Source: DASWRT01 sp036403035 | GTDB lineage: Bacteria; Pseudomonadota; Alphaproteobacteria; ATCC43930; CGMCC-115725 | Length of the DNA: 12,620 nt | Assembly: GCA_036403035.1 (NCBI GenBank) | Contig: DASWRT010000259.1 | Span: 1-12,620, forward strand | Direction of reading: 5' to 3' | In this document: in pieces, positions 6,720-12,620 of the stretch | Layout: every line of letters starts with the position of its first letter | Position numbering within the stretch: the first letter of the stretch is position 1 | Notes under the pieces: generated by a model | Told to the model about the DNA's origin: nothing | Database searches by the model: none | What the model saw: the letters and a program-made list of their open reading frames with translations, nothing else | Translations under genes and position numbers: made by a program

Positions 6720-6734
6720 AAATGAAAATCATTT
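6720..6734. promoter_or_regulatory. Fur-like operator dyad AAATGA-N3-TCATTT
   Basis: AAATGA (6720-6725), AAA, TCATTT (6729-6734). The inner arms AATGA-N3-TCATT equal the core of the classical Fur box (AATGATAATCATT), differing only by one base in the spacer; the outer bases match less well. It lies 106 bases before the plus-strand gene start and about 230 bases before oxlT. A Fur-family metal sensor (Fur or the alphaproteobacterial Mur) is a possible binder; this is inference from the motif alone. Confidence 0.4.
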
Positions 6735-6840
6735 ATGCAAATACCACCACAGACGCTCGCGCACCTTAGAATTGACATTCCTTCATTAAGGTCGGGAACG
6801 GCGCCTTCTTGTCCGGTCAGCATGAGGGGGGAGCGACGGC

Positions 6841-7086
6841 ATGACCTATCGCCGGCACATCATCGACGAAGTGAATGCGGCCTTGCCCGTCGTCGCCATC
6901 GGTCTGGGAATCCTCGACGTCGTCCTCTTCGTCACGCTCCACGTGCCGACCATCGCGGAAAATGCGGGATGCATCGCCGTTCCGACCGTCGGCGCATCCT
7001 GCGCCGATCTCTCGACGGCACACGGCGCGCCGCAGCAGCCGGGATCGATCGCAGCAGCAAGGATGAGCGTGACCGCGGTCCGCTAA
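6841..7086 (+). CDS. small single-helix membrane protein, unknown function
   Basis: An 81-residue product with a strong start: a G-rich Shine-Dalgarno (GGGGGGAG at about 6825-6832) lies about 8 bases before the ATG. After a short charged N-terminus (MTYRRHIIDEVNA) comes one membrane helix (ALPVVAIGLGILDVVLFVTL, about 14-33). A region with two cysteines follows (CIAVPTVGASC, about 44-54) and then an Ala/Pro/Ser-rich tail. With the basic start inside, the Cys-bearing tail would be periplasmic. No family is recognised. It stands alone, divergent from oxlT across the AT-rich control region and convergent with the hydrolase. Confidence 0.6.
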   Translation: MTYRRHIIDEVNAALPVVAIGLGILDVVLFVTLHVPTIAENAGCIAVPTVGASCADLSTAHGAPQQPGSIAAARMSVTAVR

Positions 7087-7120
7087 TCCGGATGTTTCCG
7101 GGGATAAAGTCCGAGTCAGC

Positions 7121-7930
7121 TCACGCCGGCGGCGTGTGCGCAGCCAGGAACGGCAGCACCGCCTGGTCGAAGTCGCGCGGGACGGTCTGGGTAAAGCAGT
7201 GGCCGCCGCGCGGCAGCAGCTTCAGCTCGGCGCCGGGGATGCGCCGGGCCAGTTCCTCGGAGAAGTAGGCGGGCGTCACCGCGTCGTCGGCGGCGCCGAC
7301 GACGAGGCATGGCGTGCGGATATCCGACAGGCCGTCGGTGCGGTCGAAGGCGAGGATCGCGTCGATCCGGCGCTCGATGATCGCCGGATCGCTGAAATCG
7401 CGCAGCCCCGCCGCCTCCTGCTCCCGCAGCCGCTCGTCCTTGCAGGCGATCCACCACGGCGGGTAGAGGAACAGCGACGCGGCGCGCAGATAGCTCTCCG
7501 GCCCGAGCTTCCGCAGCACGTCCTTGCGCAGCTCGAAAAGCCGGCGGAAATACGCGTCGGCCTTGGTCCAGCTCGCGCAGATCACCGCGGAGGCGATGCG
7601 GTCCGGATGGCTGATCGCGAGCGTCTGCAGGATCGCGCCGCCGGTCGAATGGCCGACGATGTGCGCCCGCTCGATGCCGAGCGCGTCGAGCAGCGCGATC
7701 GCGTCCCCGGCCATGCCGTCGACCGAGTAGGCCGCGCAGGGACCGGGCCGGTCGCTCTGGCCGATCCCGCGATGGTCGTAGGTGATCGCCTCGAACTGCC
7801 GGCCGAAGGTCGGCACCTGGTCCCGCCAGTAGACAGCCAACCCGGTAAGACCGGTGATGAAGAGAACCGGATAGCCGGTTCCGTGCCGCTCGTAATGGAG
7901 CTGGCAGTCGCCGATCGCGATCCGCGGCAT
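7121..7930 (-). CDS. alpha/beta hydrolase, RutD-like
   Basis: A 269-residue cytosolic hydrolase. The nucleophile elbow is GHSTGG (S95), the acid is probably in GAADDAVTP (about D215-D216) and the histidine is in PRGGHCF (H244). An oxyanion region near LFITGLTG and the YDHRGIGQSDRP motif are also present. Several stretches resemble E. coli RutD (aminoacrylate hydrolase of pyrimidine breakdown): ASWTKADAYFRRLFELRKDV, SLFLYPPWW and TPCLVVGAADDAVTP. No other rut gene is in view, and related enzymes include 3-oxoadipate enol-lactonases and other esterases, so the substrate is open. The ATG at 7930 was chosen because AGGAG lies 7 bases upstream; an in-frame upstream ATG at 7981 would add 17 unconserved residues. 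It ends convergent with the small membrane protein gene. Confidence 0.88.
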   Translation of the reverse strand: MPRIAIGDCQLHYERHGTGYPVLFITGLTGLAVYWRDQVPTFGRQFEAITYDHRGIGQSDRPGPCAAYSVDGMAGDAIALLDALGIERAHIVGHSTGGAILQTLAISHPDRIASAVICASWTKADAYFRRLFELRKDVLRKLGPESYLRAASLFLYPPWWIACKDERLREQEAAGLRDFSDPAIIERRIDAILAFDRTDGLSDIRTPCLVVGAADDAVTPAYFSEELARRIPGAELKLLPRGGHCFTQTVPRDFDQAVLPFLAAHTPPA

Positions 7931-7981
7931 ATCCTGGCTCCTGGCCCAATCTGCGTCTGTTGACCGTATTTCGGTTAGCAT

Positions 7982-8372
7982 TCGGGCATATTGCCGTCAA
8001 ACGCGCTTCCTGCCGGACAGCCATGCGACGGTGTCCCGATGGCGATTCCGGCGTCCCGCCGGGCAGCCCGGATCGCGCAACCGCCGATCGCAAGATCACC
8101 CTCCGCGGGAACTCCCCCGTAAGTGCAGTGTTAGCGCACGGGCGACCGAACCAATCGATTACCAAAAGCCGGGACAGTTCGCTTGGAGGTGGTCCGGATC
8201 GCGGGGGCGGTTCGGACGGAACAGGTGAAGTCGCCGTAAGGGGGAATCGTGCCGTGCAGTCGTGCTCCGATGCGAAAGGCCGCCGCTGCTACCGCGGCGC
8301 GCATTGCCGCCTCGGTTCCGACCGATTTCCGTGTCATCGCCTTGCCCGCCAATCAATGACGAGTGCGACGGT
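7982..8372. other. 391-base divergent intergenic region, no gene seen
   Basis: It lies between the hydrolase (minus) and the XRE regulator (plus). Open frames crossing it are non-conserved-looking extensions or shadows of the flanking genes. A TTGACC at 7960-7965 has no suitable -10 on the plus strand, and a weak dyad GTGC-N9-GCAC occurs near 8123-8140. Promoters for both genes are expected here but I cannot place them. Confidence 0.5.
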
Positions 8373-8741
8373 ATGAAAAGAACGACCACGCGAACGCAGG
8401 ATATCGACCGGCATGTCGGCACGCGGATCCGCGAGCGCCGCATCATGCTCGGCCTGACGCAGCAGCAGCTGGCCGATCTTATCGGGGTGACCTACCAGCA
8501 GGCGCACAAGTACGAGCGCGGCATCAACCGCGTCTCGGCCGGCCGCCTGTTCGAGATCGCACGGGTGCTCAGCGTTCCCGTCAGCTATTTCTTCGAAGGT
8601 ATCGACGATCAGGCGCAACGCGGCGTCAGCGCCCGCGAACGCATGTGCCTCGAACTTGCCCGCAACTTCGCGCAGATCTCCAACGAGCGTCACCAGGAGG
8701 CGCTGAGCCAGCTCGCCCGCGCCCTCGCGACCGAGCACTGA
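8373..8741 (+). CDS. XRE-family helix-turn-helix transcriptional regulator
   Basis: A 122-residue DNA-binding protein. The HTH_XRE domain spans about residues 14-72: VGTRIRERRIMLGLTQQQLA, then the recognition helix region in GVTYQQAHKYERGINRVSAG and the closing RLFEIARVLSVPVSYFFEGI. This is the style of the short Hyphomicrobiales XRE regulators (relatives include PraR of Rhizobium), which end in a helical tail; here the tail is ARERMCLELARNFAQISNER and onward, about 88-122. Start: the ATG at 8373 gives the family length; a longer frame from 8262 adds 37 Pro/Arg-rich residues without homologous look. The Shine-Dalgarno is weak (GACGAG). The target is unknown; it stands alone and is followed by a strong terminator. 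Confidence 0.9.
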   Translation: MKRTTTRTQDIDRHVGTRIRERRIMLGLTQQQLADLIGVTYQQAHKYERGINRVSAGRLFEIARVLSVPVSYFFEGIDDQAQRGVSARERMCLELARNFAQISNERHQEALSQLARALATEH

Positions 8742-8800
8742 AAACGACGGCCGCGGAGAACCAAGCCGCCGCCCCGACAAGCGCGCGGGAGATATGGAAA

Positions 8801-8836
8801 CGGACCGCCGGGCGAGAGCCCGAGCGGTCCGCTTTG
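8801..8836. terminator. bidirectional terminator between the XRE and DUF1328 genes
   Basis: CGGACCGC (8801-8808) pairs with GCGGTCCG (8824-8831), and inside it GGGC (8810-8813) pairs with GCCC (8818-8821) around a GAGA loop. CTTTGT follows on the plus strand, and AAA precedes the stem, giving UUU on the minus strand. It lies 60 bases after the XRE stop and 45 bases after the stop of the convergent DUF1328 gene. Confidence 0.8.
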
Positions 8837-8880
8837 TCTGTCGGCGCGGCGCGCGGCCGGACGCGTCCGGCGCGCGAGCG

Positions 8881-9057
8881 TCACACCGTCGGCGGACGGC
8901 GCCGGACCAGCCCCATGACGAGCGCGATCAGGAACACCACCAGGAAGACAAAGAACAGGATCTGCGCGATTCCCGAAGCGGCGGAAGCGACACCGCCGAA
9001 ACCGAGAAATCCCGCGACCAGCGCAATAACAAAGAAGACGACCGCCCAATAAAGCAT
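8881..9057 (-). CDS. DUF1328 (YtjA-type) small membrane protein
   Basis: A 58-residue protein made of two hydrophobic helices, MLYWAVVFFVIALVAGFLGF and QILFFVFLVVFLIALVMGLV, joined by a short GVASAASGIA turn and ending in RRRPPTV. Length, the MLYWA start and the GFGG/AGIA pattern are typical of the DUF1328 family (E. coli YtjA). Its function is not established; members are often linked to envelope or general stress. The ATG at 9057 has GGAGG 5 bases upstream, which settles the start against a longer frame from 9141. It is the last of the minus-strand genes here, 160 bases after the 67-codon gene, so it probably has its own promoter. Confidence 0.9.
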   Translation of the reverse strand: MLYWAVVFFVIALVAGFLGFGGVASAASGIAQILFFVFLVVFLIALVMGLVRRRPPTV

Positions 9058-9217
9058 CACACCCTCCGGCCGTTGGTCGCCGGGCTCCCGCCGGCGTATT
9101 CCGGACTCGCCAACACCGCCTTGAGTTGCCAAGTTCCGCAACGGAGCAACGCAGTAGCGAGCAAAGGGGACGGCGGTTGCTTAATACGCTATCGATCGGC
9201 GGCCGCAGCGGCGGATG

Positions 9218-9421
9218 TCAGTCGTCGCGGAGGAAGTTGCGGCGATCGAGAAGCCGGCCGCAGGCGATCGTCTTCGTCGTCTTCGGGTCGCCGACGAGGG
9301 CGAGGCACGCATGCGCCGCGCCCTTGCCCTGCCCTTCGAGCAGATCGATGACCTCCCAGAGGACGATCGGGAAATCGACCGCGCGATAGCGCTGCCCGAC
9401 GACGACGCTCGGTCTGGCCAT
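9218..9421 (-). CDS. 67-residue conserved-looking protein, unknown function
   Basis: Starts at the ATG at 9421, five bases after the rlpA-like stop, so it is probably co-transcribed and coupled with it; there is no clear Shine-Dalgarno. The product is compact and protein-like: VVVGQRYRAVDFPIVLWEVI, then GKGAAHACLALVGDPKTTKT and a tail RLLDRRNFLRDD. The order WEV ... HA-L ... DP--KT ... L-DRR-F resembles short uncharacterised alphaproteobacterial proteins of about 70 residues with a small beta-barrel look; this is from memory and unverified. A longer frame upstream (to 9868) is a shadow of the rlpA-like gene. Confidence 0.65.
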   Translation of the reverse strand: MARPSVVVGQRYRAVDFPIVLWEVIDLLEGQGKGAAHACLALVGDPKTTKTIACGRLLDRRNFLRDD

Positions 9422-9426
9422 TCGCG

Positions 9427-9876
9427 TCACTGCACCATGGTGAGCGAGACCGGTCCGATGCCGGCCCGGCCGATCCCGATCTCCCGCGCGGCGCGAGCCG
9501 ACAGGTCGATCACCAGATCGGATGATTGTCCGCCACCGCCGGGCGTACCGCGCCGGTCGTTGATCGTGACGACGACGGAACGGCCGGTATCGAGGCTGGT
9601 GACGCGGACCCGCGTGCCGAACGGCAGCGAGGCGTGCGCGCCGCTGTAGCGGTTCCGGTCGTAGCGTTCGCCGCTCGCCGTGCGGCGGCCCTGGAAGCGA
9701 GGAGCATACCACGTGGCGCGCCCGATCTCGGCCGTATCGCCGGATCGGCCGAGCGCCGACTGTGCGGCAGGATCGTTGGCGGCGCAGGCGGCGCCCGGAC
9801 AGCCGAACGCCGCCGCGGCGGCGAGAAGGCCACCGAGCAGGAACGGCATCGACAGGTGACGACGGCATGACCTCAT
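9427..9876 (-). CDS. RlpA-like double-psi beta-barrel exported protein
   Basis: 149 residues with an N-terminal signal sequence (about 10-33, Leu/Ala-rich; FGC and ACA offer possible cleavage or lipid-attachment sites, but not a clean lipobox). The double-psi beta-barrel of septal lytic transglycosylase RlpA follows, about 50-149: IGRATWYAPRFQGRRTASGE, SGAHASLPFGTRVRVTSLD, GRSVVVTINDRRG, DLVIDLSARAAREIGI. The family's histidine (H81) and aspartate (D107) appear conserved. E. coli RlpA cleaves glycan strands lacking stem peptides; this one is short and lacks the SPOR domain. DRRG replaces the usual DRGP. ATG 9876 is taken as start without a good Shine-Dalgarno; ATG 9849 is an alternative. Confidence 0.85.
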   Translation of the reverse strand: MRSCRRHLSMPFLLGGLLAAAAAFGCPGAACAANDPAAQSALGRSGDTAEIGRATWYAPRFQGRRTASGERYDRNRYSGAHASLPFGTRVRVTSLDTGRSVVVTINDRRGTPGGGGQSSDLVIDLSARAAREIGIGRAGIGPVSLTMVQ

Positions 9877-9954
9877 GCAGTCAGCGTCGGCGGCAACGGA
9901 TTAAATTTCGCTTAAACGATGTTCACCGCTACGGATAATCGCCCGGAAATTGTA

Positions 9955-10134
9955 TCAAAGCTTTTCCAACTTGGGTTCGTCCCGGGCGGATTGCATCCGG
10001 TCCTGAGCGGCATCGACATCATGGCCCGGAACCGCCGCAGCGCCCTGTCCCGCCCGCTCGGAGCCTTTGCTGCCCCGCCGTCGGCGCGGCTCATCGACCG
10101 GCTTGTCACCCTGCTTTTCGGTGAGGTTCTGCAC
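9955..10134 (-). CDS. 59-residue charged small protein downstream of queG
   Basis: A GTG at 10134 lies 6 bases after GGGAGG (10141-10146), one of the best ribosome binding sites in the window and only 26 bases past the queG stop, so it is probably the last gene of the queuosine operon. The product begins MQNLTEKQGDKPVDEPRRRR and ends MQSARDEPKLEKL. It is strongly charged, probably disordered, and without signal or helix. The Arg-rich patch could bind nucleic acid. No family is recognised. The overlapping plus-strand frame at 9919-10164 lacks any Shine-Dalgarno and is less likely. Confidence 0.5.
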   Translation of the reverse strand: MQNLTEKQGDKPVDEPRRRRGSKGSERAGQGAAAVPGHDVDAAQDRMQSARDEPKLEKL

Positions 10135-10160
10135 TTCTTCCCTCCCGCAGTGTCGGAGTC

Positions 10161-11342
10161 CTAGAGAGGTAACGCGCTCCCCTCGTTGCCGTCCCCGCCC
10201 GGCCGGCCCGCGCCCGCGAAGGCGGCGGCCCGCCACTCCGCAAGGACCGCCGGGTCCGTCTCGCCCGCGATGCGGCCGGCGGCGCCCGCGGCGGCGGCGG
10301 CTTCCTGTCCGGCAAGCCGCGCCAGCGCCCACACCGCCATCGCGCGCACCAGCGGCGAGGCGTCGCCGAGCCGCGCCGTCACGACCGGGAAGAGCCGGAT
10401 GTCGCCGCTGTTGCCGATCGCGACGAGGACGTTGCGCACGAAGCGGTCGCGGCCGATCCGCTTGACCGGCGATCCGGCGAAGATCTCGCGGAACGCGGCA
10501 TCGTCGAGCGCAGCGAGGTCGGCGAGGCGCGGCGCGGTCAGCTCGGCGCGCGGCAGGAACGCCTCGTCATCGGTCGGCACGGCGAACTTGTTCCACGGAC
10601 AGACGGCGAGGCAGTCGTCGCAGCCGTAGATCCGGTTGCCGAGCAGCGGGCGGAGATCCGCCGGGATGTGCCCCTTGTGCTCGATCGTCAGGTACGACAC
10701 GCAGCGCGTCGCATCGAGCCGGTGCGGCCCGAGGAAGGCGCCGGTCGGGCACGCGTCGAGGCAGCGGCGGCACGAGCCGCAACGGTCCGCCGCCGGCGGG
10801 TCCGGCTCCAGCGCGAGGCCGCCGCCGAGATAGATCTCGCCGAGGAACAGCCAGGAGCCGAACGTCCGCGAGACGAGGTTCGTATGCTTGCCCTGCCAGC
10901 CGAGCCCCGTCGCCGCCGCGAGCGGCTTCTCCAGCACCGGCGCGGTATCGACGAAGACCTTGAGGTCGGTCGGCCACGTCGCCGCGATCCAGCGGGCCAG
11001 CGCCTTCAGCCGCTTCTTGACGGTCTCGTGGTAGTCGCGGCCGCGCGCATAGACCGAGACGCTGCCGCGGTCGGGCCTGCCGAGCAGCGCCAGCGGATCG
11101 CCCGCCGGCGCGTAGCTGACGCCGAGCACGACGACGCTCCGCGCCTCGGGCCACAGCGCGACCGGATCGGCGCGGCGCTCCGCGGTCTCGGCGAGCCATC
11201 CCATGTCGCCGTGATGGCCGGCGGCGAGGAACGCGGCGAACTCGGCCCTGGCGGCCTCCGATGTCTCGGCGCGGGCGAAGCCGACCGCGTCGAACCCCTC
11301 GGCGAGCGCGCGATCGCGGATCGCTTCCTTGATGCTCGTCAT
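10161..11342 (-). CDS. queG: epoxyqueuosine reductase QueG
   Basis: A cobalamin- and Fe-S-dependent enzyme that reduces epoxyqueuosine in tRNA to queuosine, the last step of the pathway, in the cytosol. Of 393 residues, the N-terminal cobalamin-binding part includes VVVLGVSYAP, YARGRDYHETVKKRLKALAR and FVDTAPVLEKPLA, where D132 corresponds to the family's catalytic Asp region, then GLGWQGKHTNL. The two [4Fe-4S] sites are plain: CGSCRRCLDACP (Cys 188, 191, 194, 198) and C214 with CDDCLAVCPWN (241, 244, 248). A C-terminal HEAT-like tail (about 280-385) is present as in full-length QueG. It starts 22 bases after queF with a weak Shine-Dalgarno and ends just before the 59-codon gene. Confidence 0.97.
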   Translation of the reverse strand: MTSIKEAIRDRALAEGFDAVGFARAETSEAARAEFAAFLAAGHHGDMGWLAETAERRADPVALWPEARSVVVLGVSYAPAGDPLALLGRPDRGSVSVYARGRDYHETVKKRLKALARWIAATWPTDLKVFVDTAPVLEKPLAAATGLGWQGKHTNLVSRTFGSWLFLGEIYLGGGLALEPDPPAADRCGSCRRCLDACPTGAFLGPHRLDATRCVSYLTIEHKGHIPADLRPLLGNRIYGCDDCLAVCPWNKFAVPTDDEAFLPRAELTAPRLADLAALDDAAFREIFAGSPVKRIGRDRFVRNVLVAIGNSGDIRLFPVVTARLGDASPLVRAMAVWALARLAGQEAAAAAGAAGRIAGETDPAVLAEWRAAAFAGAGRPGGDGNEGSALPL

Positions 11343-11364
11343 CGGAGGAAGCGCACGGCCCCCC

Positions 11365-11826
11365 TTATCCCCGGCCGCGGTACGGCGCGACTCCCTGGTC
11401 CGGCAGCCACAGCCCCTCGGGCGGCGCGCCGGTCTGGTAGAACACGTCGATCGGGATGCCGCCGCGCGGATACCAGTAGCCGCCGATGCGGAGCCAGACC
11501 GGGTCGAGCGCGGCGACGAGGCGCTTGGCGCAGCCGACCGTGCAGTCCTCGTGGAAGGCGCCGTGGTTGCGGAAGCTGCCGAGGAACAGCTTCAGCGACT
11601 TGCTTTCCACCAGCCGCTCGCGCGGCACGTAGTCGATGACGAGGTGCGCGAAGTCGGGCTGGCCGGTGAGCGGACAGAGCGACGTGAACTCCGGCGCGGC
11701 GAAGCGCACGAGGTAGGTCGTGCCGGGATGCGGGTTCGGCACCGTCTCCAGCACCGCCTCTTCGGGCGAGGCCGGGATCGATGCCGGGCGGCCGAGCTGC
11801 GTGAGGTGTTCGGTGATCGTCGTCAT
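11365..11826 (-). CDS. queF: NADPH-dependent 7-cyano-7-deazaguanine (preQ0) reductase QueF
   Basis: Reduces the nitrile of preQ0 to the amine preQ1 in the cytosol. Its 153 residues match the short, type I (B. subtilis-like) form. Visible features are the nucleophilic Cys in FTSLCPLTGQPDFA (C51) with the nearby Asp (D58), the QueF signature ESKSLKLFLGSFRNHG (E74 to G89), and FHEDC (H92, E93) which contacts the substrate. preQ1 is then the substrate of Tgt, encoded just upstream on the same strand. It begins 35 bases after the tgt stop; no Shine-Dalgarno is obvious, and the gap is filled by a 12-base tandem repeat. Confidence 0.97.
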   Translation of the reverse strand: MTTITEHLTQLGRPASIPASPEEAVLETVPNPHPGTTYLVRFAAPEFTSLCPLTGQPDFAHLVIDYVPRERLVESKSLKLFLGSFRNHGAFHEDCTVGCAKRLVAALDPVWLRIGGYWYPRGGIPIDVFYQTGAPPEGLWLPDQGVAPYRGRG

Positions 11827-11833
11827 CGCCAGG

Positions 11834-11861
11834 GTGCTTTCGTCGGAGAGTGCTTTCGTCG
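11834..11861. repeat. 12-base tandem repeat between tgt and queF
   Basis: GTGCTTTCGTCG occurs at 11834-11845 and again, perfectly, at 11850-11861, a 16-base period with GAGA between. Together the two copies fill most of the 35-base gap from the tgt stop to the queF ATG. On the message each copy reads CGACGAAAGCAC. It may be a slippage duplication. Confidence 0.75.
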
Positions 11862-12620
11862 TCAGGCCGCCGCGGGCGTGCCGGCCTGCTGCGTGGCCTC
11901 GAACGCCGCGGCGAAGCTATCGAGGGCGCCGGCCTCGATAGCCGTGCGCAGGCCGCGCATCAGGTCCTGATAGTAATGGAGGTTGTGCCACGTCAGCAGC
12001 ATGGCCCCGAGGATCTCGTTGCTGCGGCAGAGATGGTGCAGGTAGGCGCGGCCGTAGCCGGTGCAGGCCGGGCAGCCGCATTCCGGATCGAGCGGCGACG
12101 GGTCGTCGGCGTGCCGGGCGTTGCGCAGGTTCAGCGTGCCGCGCCGCGTGAAAGCCTGCGCCGTGCGGCCGGAGCGCGTCGGGATGACGCAGTCGAACAT
12201 GTCGATGCCGCGCCGGACCGCGCCGACGATGTCGGCCGGCTTGCCGACGCCCATCAGGTAGCGCGGCCGGTCCTGCGGCAGGAACGGCACCGTCTCCTCT
12301 ATGACGCGGAACATCGTCGCCTGCCCCTCGCCGACGGCGAGCCCGCCGACCGCGTAACCGTCGAAGCCGATGCCGGTCAGCGCCTCGGCGGAGCGGCGGC
12401 GCAGCGCCGGATACACGCCGCCCTGGACGATGCCGAAGATGCCGTAGCCGGGCCGGGCCTTGAAGGCCTCCCTGGAGCGCGCCGCCCAGCGCATCGACAG
12501 GTCCATCGACCGCGCGGCGACCTCCTCGGTCGCCGGGAACGGCGTGCACTCGTCGAACGACATGGTGACGTTGGCGTCGAGGAGATGCTGGATCTCGATC
12601 GACCGCTCCGGCGTCAGCCG
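11862..12620 (-). CDS. tgt: tRNA-guanine transglycosylase Tgt, C-terminal part (cut by window edge)
   Basis: The last 252 codons; the 5' part lies beyond base 12620, and the frame is open to the edge (RLTPERSIEIQHLLDANVTM). The enzyme swaps guanine-34 of GUN-anticodon tRNAs for preQ1. Visible motifs are MSFDECTPFP, GIFGIVQGG, GGLAVGE for base binding, and MFDCVIPTRSGR, which carries the nucleophilic Asp (Asp280 in Z. mobilis numbering). The zinc site C-x-C-x2-C-x25-H is complete in CGCPACTGYGRAY with the His of TWHN. The other catalytic Asp (Asp102) lies outside the window. The gene is the upstream member of a tgt-queF-queG operon. The C-terminal tail is Ala-rich (FEATQQAGTPAAA). Confidence 0.97.
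   Translation of the reverse strand, partial: RLTPERSIEIQHLLDANVTMSFDECTPFPATEEVAARSMDLSMRWAARSREAFKARPGYGIFGIVQGGVYPALRRRSAEALTGIGFDGYAVGGLAVGEGQATMFRVIEETVPFLPQDRPRYLMGVGKPADIVGAVRRGIDMFDCVIPTRSGRTAQAFTRRGTLNLRNARHADDPSPLDPECGCPACTGYGRAYLHHLCRSNEILGAMLLTWHNLHYYQDLMRGLRTAIEAGALDSFAAAFEATQQAGTPAAA

Larger units (their letters stand above)
6489..6840. other. AT-rich divergent control region
   Basis: A stretch of about 350 bases between the minus-strand oxlT and the plus-strand membrane protein. From about 6590 to 6790 it is strongly AT-rich against a GC-rich background and open in no sensible frame. It holds two dyads (6670-6687 and 6720-6734) and candidate promoter elements: minus-strand TTGATA (6638-6643) with TAAAAA 17 bases on (6615-6620), and plus-strand TTGACA at 6772-6777 without a good -10. 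Confidence 0.7.

Noticed and set aside
7116..8165. 349-codon minus-strand frame overlapping the hydrolase
   Set aside because: Offset-frame shadow, Arg/Pro/Ala-rich, without alpha/beta hydrolase motifs in that frame.
9919..10164. 81-codon plus-strand frame between the rlpA-like gene and queG
   Set aside because: No Shine-Dalgarno, no recognisable feature, and it overlaps the queG 3' end; the opposite-strand 59-codon frame has a strong ribosome site. Not fully excluded.
10567..11639. Large open frames on both strands overlapping queG and queF
   Set aside because: Shadows; the queG and queF frames carry all expected cluster and catalytic motifs.

Overview
The window is GC-rich chromosomal DNA from an alphaproteobacterium, most likely of the Hyphomicrobiales (Rhizobiales). 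This rests on very high GC at third codon positions, an XRE regulator with the sequence style of that order, a short type I QueF beside QueG and Tgt, and the small DUF1328 membrane protein. No rRNA, tRNA, CRISPR array, transposase or integrase gene was seen.

Left part (about 1-2430, all minus strand): a copper/silver efflux operon. It runs from a small exported Cys/Met-rich protein, through a 280-base stretch with one doubtful ORF, to a CusB-type adaptor carrying an N-terminal metal-binding motif and a C-terminal CusF-like domain, and then to the first 82 codons of the CusA pump, which leaves the window at base 1. No outer-membrane channel gene lies between them. Upstream of the operon, at 2584-2636, is an array of AACAGG/CCTGTT hexamers with an 11-bp period. 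It may be an operator or a recombination-type site at the edge of an accessory block.

Middle part (2818-8741): a PAS-GGDEF-EAL protein whose cyclase motif is degenerate and whose phosphodiesterase residues are intact (minus); a small Pro/Ala/Gly-rich protein of unknown function (plus); an OxlT-type oxalate/formate antiporter (minus); an AT-rich divergent control region with a Fur-like dyad; an 81-residue one-helix membrane protein (plus); a RutD-like alpha/beta hydrolase (minus); and a small XRE regulator (plus). These read as single transcription units separated by hairpins or divergent promoters.

Right part (8881-12620, all minus strand): the 3' part of tgt, then queF, queG and a newly proposed 59-codon gene form a queuosine operon (preQ0 reduction, base exchange into tRNA, final epoxyqueuosine reduction). 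It is followed by a RlpA-like exported protein, a 67-residue conserved-looking protein and a DUF1328 membrane protein.

I found no clearly new multi-gene system. The items most worth a second look are the hexamer array at 2584-2636, the Fur-like dyad in the AT-rich block at about 6600-6790, the small copper-operon protein, and the small proteins at 6841-7086 and 9955-10134.
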